DNA of 64,000 nt from Pseudoalteromonas luteoviolacea DSM 6061. Lineage in GTDB: Bacteria; Pseudomonadota; Gammaproteobacteria; Enterobacterales; Alteromonadaceae. Made by a program: the position numbers and the translations under genes. This document shows, in pieces, positions 57,952-64,000 of the stretch. Numbering within the stretch: the stretch's first letter is position 1; each line of letters begins with the position of its first letter. Location: the NCBI RefSeq assembly GCF_001625655.1, contig NZ_AUYB01000125.1, forward strand, positions 62,001 to 126,000, written 5' to 3'. The notes under the pieces are model-generated. The model was given only the letters and a program-made list of their open reading frames with translations. It was not told where the DNA came from and searched no databases.

Positions 57952-60055
57952 GGGTTATCAACCAGCTATTGTGAATTTGCTTGTTACGTTTAAAGTCTGG
58001 CGACAGTGTTTGCGTTGAGATATTTTCCGCTTTTAGGCCAAGACCCATTAGTGCCACTTCATCCATTTTAAAGCCACGCTTATTGTTGGAGAACAACAAC
58101 ACGCCATCTGGACTTAAGATATTCTTAACCCACGTTAGCAACTGAATGTGATCACGTTGTACGTCAAACACATCCTTCATTCTTTTAGAATTTGAAAACG
58201 TAGGTGGATCTAAAAAGATCAAATCGTATTGTCCTTTGGCATGTTCAAGCCACTTTAAGCAGTCAGCTTGCTCAAATCTAAAACGTGGGTTTTTAAGGTT
58301 GTTTAATGCAAAGTTTTCTTCAGCCCACTTCAAATACGTCTTTGACATATCAACAGTAGTCACTGCTTTTGCTCCACCAATCGCGGCATGGACTGAAGCG
58401 GACCCTGTATATGAAAATAAATTCAGTACGCGTTTATCTTTAGCATTTTGTTGAATAAATCGACGTGCCAAGCGATGATCTAAAAATAGCCCTGTGTCTA
58501 AGTAGTCATACAAGTTTACTTTAAATTTAGCACCAAATTCTTCAATAACTTGATAACGATTTTGCTTCTCGTAAGACGTATATTGAGAGTCTCCGCGCTG
58601 TTTTTTACGCACTTTTACCGCTAACTTGCTTGGAGAAATTTGTAATGTTTCAGCAGTTAAAGAAATCACATCTTGCAAACGTTTATCAGCCACTTCTGCA
58701 TTGATCTCTTTAGGCGCAGCATATTCAAAGATAACCGCATTATCATCATAAACGTCTACAGCAACGTTGTACTCTGGAATGTCAGCATCATAAAGTCTGT
58801 AAGCTTGCACAGACTCTTTTTTCAGCCAACTTTTAAGCGCTTGCTTGTTCTTTTTTAATCGATTAGCAAATGCACGAGATTGCTCATAATGAAGTTCAGA
58901 AGTTTGCTGATTTTGCGCAACTTGCTTTTCGTTTAGCTCATAAAGGTAAAGCGTTACATCAATTGGACCATTTTTAAACTTGTAGCGTTTTTTTGATGCA
59001 AGTTTAAGTAACCTGAAAAGCTCGTCATCTGTACCTAACAGTGCAGCATTCCAATCCTGAAAGTGCTTTTTAAAGCTTGCGCCCATACTGCGGTATAAAC
59101 TGATTAGCTCAGCCATTGAACCCAAGCGCTCACCATATGGTAAGTTACTCAACACGGTACCCGGACGCTTAGCAACCGATTGTAAATTACCTGCGTCTGA
59201 AACTTTAAATTGAATATGCTCGCCAATCCCAGCACGATTTGCGTTAGATTGAGCTGTATCAATCACTTTTGCGTCAATATCATGACCGATTAGCCACAAG
59301 TTTGATGCTATTTTTTCTGACTTAAGAGATTGCTGTATCTCTTTAAACTTTGCTTCTCTAAAACTAGGTAATCTTTTGAAAGCAAAGGCTTTATGCAAAT
59401 TTGTAGGTAATTTTAATGCCATACTTGCCGCTTCGATAAGAAGCGTGCCTGAACCACAGCAAGGGTCGAAAAGAGGTTTCGAAGTATCCTCTAACCAACC
59501 ACTACGCATTACTAGTGCAGCAGCTAAATGCTCCCTAATTGGTGCTTTACCTTGTTTAGTTCTATATCCGCGATCTGACAGCCTTGGGCCTGAGTAATCA
59601 AGATACAGAGCCAGCTTTTGCTTATTCAGCTTAGCAATAATTCGCACATTGGCGTCTTGTTTATCTACTGAAGGGCGCTGTTCATACAGATCTTGAAAAT
59701 AATCTACCACAGCATCTTTAATAACTAGGCCCGAGAATTGGCTATTTTTTAATTCTTTATTTGTGCCATTAAACTCAACAGCAAATGTTTGTTTTGGACC
59801 AAACCACTCTTGCCAGCCTTGAAAACGTGCAAATTTATAGAGATCTTCTTTGTTTTTGATATCTTCATGTTCGTCAATCAGCAACATCACGCGTGTTGAA
59901 AAACGCGTCATCATACAAAACTTTTGAGCCGTTAAGTTATCAGCTTCAAAGCGCACTGATCCAATGCTTTGCTTAGTAACTTTAATTTCGAAAGATTGAA
60001 GTTCTTCGACCAGTAAATTCTCGATGCCAATCGATGTAAGTGCAATAAACTGCAA
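57944..60055 (-). CDS. rlmKL: Bifunctional 23S rRNA methyltransferase RlmKL, TTG start
   Basis: This 703-residue protein fuses RlmL and RlmK. It has an N-terminal THUMP domain (about 45-155), the RlmL methyltransferase with DPCCGSGTLLIEAA and SNLPYGERLG (about 160-380), and a C-terminal RlmK methyltransferase with NLFSYTGSASVHAA and FLDPPTFSNSKRMK. It makes m2G2445 and m7G2069 in 23S rRNA with S-adenosylmethionine. The start is TTG 60055 with AGGG upstream. No ATG is in frame near. Glutaredoxin overlaps its end. Confidence 0.96.
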   Translation of the reverse strand: MQFIALTSIGIENLLVEELQSFEIKVTKQSIGSVRFEADNLTAQKFCMMTRFSTRVMLLIDEHEDIKNKEDLYKFARFQGWQEWFGPKQTFAVEFNGTNKELKNSQFSGLVIKDAVVDYFQDLYEQRPSVDKQDANVRIIAKLNKQKLALYLDYSGPRLSDRGYRTKQGKAPIREHLAAALVMRSGWLEDTSKPLFDPCCGSGTLLIEAASMALKLPTNLHKAFAFKRLPSFREAKFKEIQQSLKSEKIASNLWLIGHDIDAKVIDTAQSNANRAGIGEHIQFKVSDAGNLQSVAKRPGTVLSNLPYGERLGSMAELISLYRSMGASFKKHFQDWNAALLGTDDELFRLLKLASKKRYKFKNGPIDVTLYLYELNEKQVAQNQQTSELHYEQSRAFANRLKKNKQALKSWLKKESVQAYRLYDADIPEYNVAVDVYDDNAVIFEYAAPKEINAEVADKRLQDVISLTAETLQISPSKLAVKVRKKQRGDSQYTSYEKQNRYQVIEEFGAKFKVNLYDYLDTGLFLDHRLARRFIQQNAKDKRVLNLFSYTGSASVHAAIGGAKAVTTVDMSKTYLKWAEENFALNNLKNPRFRFEQADCLKWLEHAKGQYDLIFLDPPTFSNSKRMKDVFDVQRDHIQLLTWVKNILSPDGVLLFSNNKRGFKMDEVALMGLGLKAENISTQTLSPDFKRNKQIHNSWLITHG

Positions 60056-60085
60056 TGTGCTAACCCTATAATTTCAATTGACGCG

Positions 60086-60094
60086 AGTATAACA
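60086..60094 (-). promoter_or_regulatory. Candidate extended -10 promoter of rlmKL
   Basis: On the minus strand TGTTATACT reads as an extended -10 (TGn then TATACT) about 30 bp before the TTG start. No good -35 is seen. The start of transcription would be close to the SD. Confidence 0.35.
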
Positions 60095-60119
60095 CAGGTG
60101 TTGACAGACTGGGATTGGA

Positions 60120-60647
60120 TTAAGCTCTTCTAGCGAGTTTATTACTCACTAATAACGGATGGATACGATTGTTAAGTACTTTAATTGCCTGAAATTGCTC
60201 GAGCACAATATTCTCATCTAGGCGAAATTCTGCTGTTAGGTTTAAGCACAAACTCGCTTCACTGTCGTGATCGACAATCAAGCACTCTCCTAGCATCTCT
60301 TTAGACTGTAAACTGACAACCGCATTACATAGAGCTTCTGAGCCGCTGTAAGGCGAGAAAAACCAGCTTTTCGCTTGCATAGGTAAAAGGTGAAATTTTG
60401 CAGCTGTGGCATTGAGCGATATTTGGCAGCATTGAGCTTCTGACCAAACTGCATAAGTACATAAGTAGTCAAATACATTTTGATAAAACTCTGCTTCTTC
60501 CACACTCAACGTAGGGCTACTATTTGAGTCTGCTGTTAATTGTCGCAACCTGAAGGGAGTACATAGTTGTAGCTCATCGCCAAGGTCAACAAGCAACCGA
60601 TTTTGTGTGCGACATTGTAACCAACGCCACTCTTTTGATGCTTGCAA
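60120..60647 (-). CDS. zapC: Cell division protein ZapC, TTG start
   Basis: This 175-residue protein matches ZapC in its opening WRWLQCRTQNRLLVDLG, in length and in location between pyrD and rlmKL, as in E. coli. ZapC bundles FtsZ filaments and stabilises the Z ring. The start is TTG 60647, because GGAGGG sits six bases ahead. The short gap to pyrD (60648-60771) holds no other gene. Confidence 0.88.
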   Translation of the reverse strand: MQASKEWRWLQCRTQNRLLVDLGDELQLCTPFRLRQLTADSNSSPTLSVEEAEFYQNVFDYLCTYAVWSEAQCCQISLNATAAKFHLLPMQAKSWFFSPYSGSEALCNAVVSLQSKEMLGECLIVDHDSEASLCLNLTAEFRLDENIVLEQFQAIKVLNNRIHPLLVSNKLARRA

Positions 60648-60771
60648 AATCGCCCTCCGAATTACTACTTCTCCAAATTAACAGTAACTCGTAGTATATC
60701 GCGATTTTTGCAAGTGTAAAAATATTTATAATAACTTTTTCTTTAGGATCATTTAGTAATATGACTGATCC

Positions 60772-61782
60772 TTATAAAGAATTTACGATCCTTTTGATCA
60801 ATTGTGGACCTTCATAAATAAAGCCAGTATAAACTTGTACCAGATCCGCTCCAGCGTTCAGCTTTTCTTGAGCCGCTTCTGCACTGTCAATGCCGCCTAC
60901 ACCAATGATAGGTAGTTTACCATCGGTTAAACGCTTTAGTTCACTCACGACATGCGTCGACTTTTCTCTAACCGGTCTGCCCGAAAGTCCGCCTGCTTCT
61001 TCAGCATGCTCAAGTCCTTGTACAGCTTCTCTTGCCAGCGTTGTATTAGTTGCAATCACCCCATCAATTCGATTATTGACAAGGGATTCAGATATTTGAG
61101 TCAACTGTACTGCGTCCACATCTGGTGCTATTTTTACTAACATTGGCACTGATTTGTTGTGTTTTGCGATTAAGTCAACTTGTTCATTTTTGAGGCTTTG
61201 TAACAAATCATCCAACGCCTCTCCATATTGTAAGTCACGTAGTCCTGGCGTATTTGGAGATGAAATATTTACAGTGATATATGACGCATGTTCAAACACT
61301 TTGCGCATGCAATGAATATAGTCATCTTTGCCCTGCTCATTAGGCGTGTCTTTGTTTTTACCAATATTGATCCCAAGGATCCCAGTGTAATTTGACGCTT
61401 TTACATTCGCGACAAGATTATCAACCCCTTTGTTGTTAAAACCCATTCTGTTTATTACAGCATGTGCTTCTGGCAAACGGAATATACGAGGTTTATCATT
61501 ACCCACTTGTGGTCTTGGTGTAACTGTACCAACTTCAATAAACCCAAAACCCATTTGACCAAATGCATCGATACACTCTGCATTTTTATCTAAACCAGCA
61601 GCTAAACCAACCGGATTATCAAACTCTAATCCTAAAAAATTAACTGGCTTCTTAGGGAGTGACTGTGACCATGCGAGACTTAATGGTGTATTTTTGAAGC
61701 GGCGAAGATTGCCTAGTGCAAAATCATGTGCCCATTCCGCATCTTTATTAAACATATAACGACGTGCTAAATCGTAAAACAT
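60772..61782 (-). CDS. pyrD: Dihydroorotate dehydrogenase (quinone), class 2
   Basis: This 336-residue membrane-associated flavoenzyme oxidises dihydroorotate to orotate with ubiquinone in pyrimidine synthesis. It shows the N-terminal helix that contacts the membrane and quinone (LARRYMFNKDAEWAHD), PVGLAAGLDKN (FMN), VNISSPNTPGLRDLQ (with the catalytic Ser), and IGVGGIDSAEAAQEKL. AAGGAG precedes the ATG at 61782. zapC and rlmKL follow in the same direction. Confidence 0.97.
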   Translation of the reverse strand: MFYDLARRYMFNKDAEWAHDFALGNLRRFKNTPLSLAWSQSLPKKPVNFLGLEFDNPVGLAAGLDKNAECIDAFGQMGFGFIEVGTVTPRPQVGNDKPRIFRLPEAHAVINRMGFNNKGVDNLVANVKASNYTGILGINIGKNKDTPNEQGKDDYIHCMRKVFEHASYITVNISSPNTPGLRDLQYGEALDDLLQSLKNEQVDLIAKHNKSVPMLVKIAPDVDAVQLTQISESLVNNRIDGVIATNTTLAREAVQGLEHAEEAGGLSGRPVREKSTHVVSELKRLTDGKLPIIGVGGIDSAEAAQEKLNAGADLVQVYTGFIYEGPQLIKRIVNSL

Positions 61783-61816
61783 CGTGACTCCTTAAGTTCC
61801 TGGTAACAGTTTGAGG

Positions 61817-61847
61817 CAAAAAAATACCCCAGCAATTGCCGGGGTAT
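61817..61847 (-). terminator. Terminator of the glutamate dehydrogenase gene
   Basis: ATACCCC and GGGGTAT with an inner GCAATTGC form a strong hairpin followed on the minus strand by a T-run. It separates the dehydrogenase gene from pyrD. Confidence 0.92.
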
Positions 61848-61863
61848 TGTAACGCTTTAATTT

Positions 61864-64000
61864 TTATTTGGAAGTATCACAGTTGTGACTGAGTAACATT
61901 AACTCTCTCAATGCTACTGAGAACTTCGCAAAGTCATGGTTTTGAGATGTCTTGAACTCAGCAAGCATCTGCTGCCAGCGATGAAGTAGTGAAGCTTGAT
62001 TATCCATCCACTGGTCAATCAGCGTATCGACATCATCATCGTTACCTTCAAAGCTATTAAGTACCACTTCAGATAAAGCACGCTGCTGCCAATCAAGCTC
62101 TTCACGATATGAAGCACGTGCCAGTGCTTGCCAGTGGTTTGCAACAGGTTGTGCAGTGATTTGCTCTAAGAACCAGTGTAGACCCATATTAGCGCCTAAC
62201 TTGAAGTAGGTGTTAGATACTACTGAGATATCGCGCTTAGCATTATTTGCAACTTCCGCAAGATCCATTACTGAGAACAAGCTAGATAGCGACACGATAC
62301 GGTTTGCTAATGCTTCTGGAACACCTTCTGAAGTTAACTCTGCTACTTTCTCAGCAAGACGTGAGCTTTCTTCCTCAACCATATAAGTTGTTAGATTCGC
62401 ACTTAAGTCTGCAAATGTTGGAGCGAAGAACTCAATTGTTTGCTCAATCGTCATTGCTTTATTACGGTGACGTAAGAACCAACGTGTTACACGGCGAACT
62501 GTACGACGTAATTGATACAACATCTCTGTTTGAACAGCTGAAGGGATCTTATTATCAAGCGATGAGATTTCAGCCCATGTTTCTGACATCTGGAATGTCG
62601 CACATGCAATTGAGTAACAAAGTGCAATTTCAGCTTCTGTTGCGCCAGTCTCTTCATGCATACGGATCATGAAGTTCAAGCCCATATCATTAACGATATT
62701 GTTCGCTAGCTTAGTCGCAATGATCTCTTTTCTCAGCGGGTGCTCATCCATTGCCGCGTTAAAGCGGTCACGAAGAGGAACTGGGAAAGAGTTTACTAGT
62801 AACTGACGGTAATAAGGATTTTCAGTGATTTCATCAACCACTAGAGTTTCTTTAAGCACCATCTTTGAATAAGAAACTAGAACAGAAAGCTCTGGGCGAG
62901 TTAAGTCAAGACCTGCAGCTGCGCGTTCAGCTAGCTCTTCATCACTTGGTAAGAACTCGATGTTTCTATCAAGTTTACCTTCTTTCTCAAGCGCGTGAAT
63001 GAAGCGGATCTTCTCTTTAAGCGTCGCAGGACCTTTTGACTTAGTGACAGACAATGTATGAGTTTGACGGTAACAGTCAGCAAGTACTAGTTCAGATACT
63101 TCGTCAGTCATTGCATATAGCAATTCGTCACGCTGTTTCTTAGTTAGGTCACCTTCTGCAACTAAGCCATTAAGTAAAATCTTAATGTTTACTTCGTTAT
63201 CTGAGCACGCAACGCCACCTACGTTATCGATAAAGTCAGTGTTAATACGGCCGCCTTTTGCTGCAAATTCAATTCGACCAAGTTGCGTTGCACCTAAGTT
63301 ACCACCTTCACCGAAGATTTTAGCACCTAGCTGTGAGCCGTTGATACGAAGTGCATCATTTGCTCTATCGCCTACATCTGCGTCACTTTCGCTCGCCGCT
63401 TTAATGTATGTACCGATACCACCATTCCAAAGTAGATCGACAGGCATCATTAACAGCGCTTTAATTAGCTCAGTTGGCGTCATGCTTGCTTTCTTCGTGC
63501 CAAGCATTTTTTTGATCTCAGGCGTCAATGTAATCGACTTAGCCGCACGAGAGAAAATGCCACCACCTTGAGAAATCAAGCTAGCATCATAGTCTTCCCA
63601 CGAAGAACGTGGCAATTCAAACATACGAGCACGTTCTTTATAAGAGCTTGCTGCATCTGGATTTGGATCAATGAAGATGTGCATATGGTTAAACGCTGCG
63701 ACCAAGCGAGTGTGCTCAGAAAGCAACATACCATTACCAAATACATCCCCTGCCATGTCTCCAATCGCAACTGCTGTGAAATCAGTAGTTTGACAATCGA
63801 TGTCCATTTCACGGAAGTGGCGCTTAACTGACTCCCAAGCACCTTTTGCAGTGATACCCATTTTCTTGTGGTCATAACCAATTGAACCACCAGAAGCAAA
63901 TGCGTCTCCAAGCCAGAAGTTGTACTCGTCTGCAATGCCATTTGCAATGTCTGAGAATGTCGCAGTACCTTTATCCGCCGCAACAACCAAATATGGGTCG
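61864..64000 (-). CDS. NAD-dependent glutamate dehydrogenase (large type), C-terminal part
   Basis: The open frame continues beyond the window, so only about 712 C-terminal residues are seen. At the edge it reads DPYLVVAADKGTATFSDIAN and then FWLGDAFASGGSIGYDHKKMGITAKGAWESV. These are the conserved catalytic-domain stretches of the roughly 1600-residue 180-kDa glutamate dehydrogenases. The rest is the helical C-terminal region typical of these enzymes. It oxidises glutamate to 2-oxoglutarate and ammonia with NAD+, a catabolic role. No frameshift is seen, and a terminator follows the stop. Confidence 0.95.
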   Translation of the reverse strand, partial: DPYLVVAADKGTATFSDIANGIADEYNFWLGDAFASGGSIGYDHKKMGITAKGAWESVKRHFREMDIDCQTTDFTAVAIGDMAGDVFGNGMLLSEHTRLVAAFNHMHIFIDPNPDAASSYKERARMFELPRSSWEDYDASLISQGGGIFSRAAKSITLTPEIKKMLGTKKASMTPTELIKALLMMPVDLLWNGGIGTYIKAASESDADVGDRANDALRINGSQLGAKIFGEGGNLGATQLGRIEFAAKGGRINTDFIDNVGGVACSDNEVNIKILLNGLVAEGDLTKKQRDELLYAMTDEVSELVLADCYRQTHTLSVTKSKGPATLKEKIRFIHALEKEGKLDRNIEFLPSDEELAERAAAGLDLTRPELSVLVSYSKMVLKETLVVDEITENPYYRQLLVNSFPVPLRDRFNAAMDEHPLRKEIIATKLANNIVNDMGLNFMIRMHEETGATEAEIALCYSIACATFQMSETWAEISSLDNKIPSAVQTEMLYQLRRTVRRVTRWFLRHRNKAMTIEQTIEFFAPTFADLSANLTTYMVEEESSRLAEKVAELTSEGVPEALANRIVSLSSLFSVMDLAEVANNAKRDISVVSNTYFKLGANMGLHWFLEQITAQPVANHWQALARASYREELDWQQRALSEVVLNSFEGNDDDVDTLIDQWMDNQASLLHRWQQMLAEFKTSQNHDFAKFSVALRELMLLSHNCDTSK

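Noticed and set aside
1..64000. CRISPR arrays, tRNA or rRNA genes, prophage or insertion sequences
   Set aside because: No direct-repeat arrays, cloverleaf-like gene, transposase or integrase was seen in either strand.

Overview
The window is an intact-looking stretch of a moderately AT-rich gammaproteobacterial chromosome. Gene content and order point to the Alteromonadales, most likely Pseudoalteromonas or a close relative. The signs are a thrS-infC-rpmI-rplT block, an rlmKL-glutaredoxin-uup-DUF3466 block next to zapC and pyrD, a comEC-msbA-lpxK-Trm112-kdsB block, NhaD, DUF3010, and a large NAD-glutamate dehydrogenase. The genus is an inference from gene content and protein style, not a database result. 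I see no rRNA, tRNA, insertion sequence, prophage or CRISPR array.

Layout. 1-2794 (minus): the start of an Lrp/AsnC regulator (cut by the window edge), a YcbL-type metallo-hydrolase and an M14 peptidase. 2930-3757: an SDR oxidoreductase. 3858-7195 (minus): thrS, infC with an AUU start, rpmI and rplT, with hairpins in every leader and gap that could mediate autoregulation. 7428-10946 (plus): an EEP-family hydrolase, a DUF3010 protein and an MdlB/MsbA-like ABC exporter. 10930-16251: a TetR repressor divergent from an RND adaptor-pump pair, with three equally spaced operator-like palindromes between them. 16311-18269: a TPR-GGDEF signalling protein. 18334-21700 (minus): an alpha/beta hydrolase with a NatAB-type ABC exporter. 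21999-29466 (minus): topA and a 1525-residue Ig-like repeat lipoprotein.

29644-33700 (plus): a dicarboxylate/amino-acid symporter, a 3-hydroxyisobutyrate-dehydrogenase-family enzyme, glutathione peroxidase and ldhA. 33765-38889 (minus): an NSS transporter, a DUF924 protein, lysC behind a lysine riboswitch, and nhaD. 39048-43638 (plus): a three-gene MukBEF-like (Mks) condensin operon with no JetD/MksG nuclease gene beside it. 43753-46050 (plus): a DUF4136 lipoprotein, then csdA-csdE, which converge on tcdA (csdL). 46071-53505 (minus): tcdA, an RluA-family pseudouridine synthase, kdsB, a Trm112-like protein, lpxK, msbA and comEC, tightly packed with overlaps. DUF2062 (53485-53997) is head-to-head with comEC. 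54058-64000 (minus): DUF3466, uup, glutaredoxin, rlmKL, zapC, pyrD and the C-terminal half of NAD-glutamate dehydrogenase.

Most genes are core housekeeping: translation, DNA topology, chromosome organisation, lipid A/KDO synthesis, tRNA and rRNA modification, division, and pyrimidine, lysine and glutamate metabolism. Accessory colour comes from the efflux locus, the Ig-repeat lipoprotein and the Mks condensin. The most informative non-coding structures are the three 33-bp-spaced TetR operators, the lysine riboswitch with its Shine-Dalgarno-sequestering hairpin, and the hairpins of the thrS-infC-rpmI-rplT operon. Nothing looks like a wholly new system. All complete genes have open frames.
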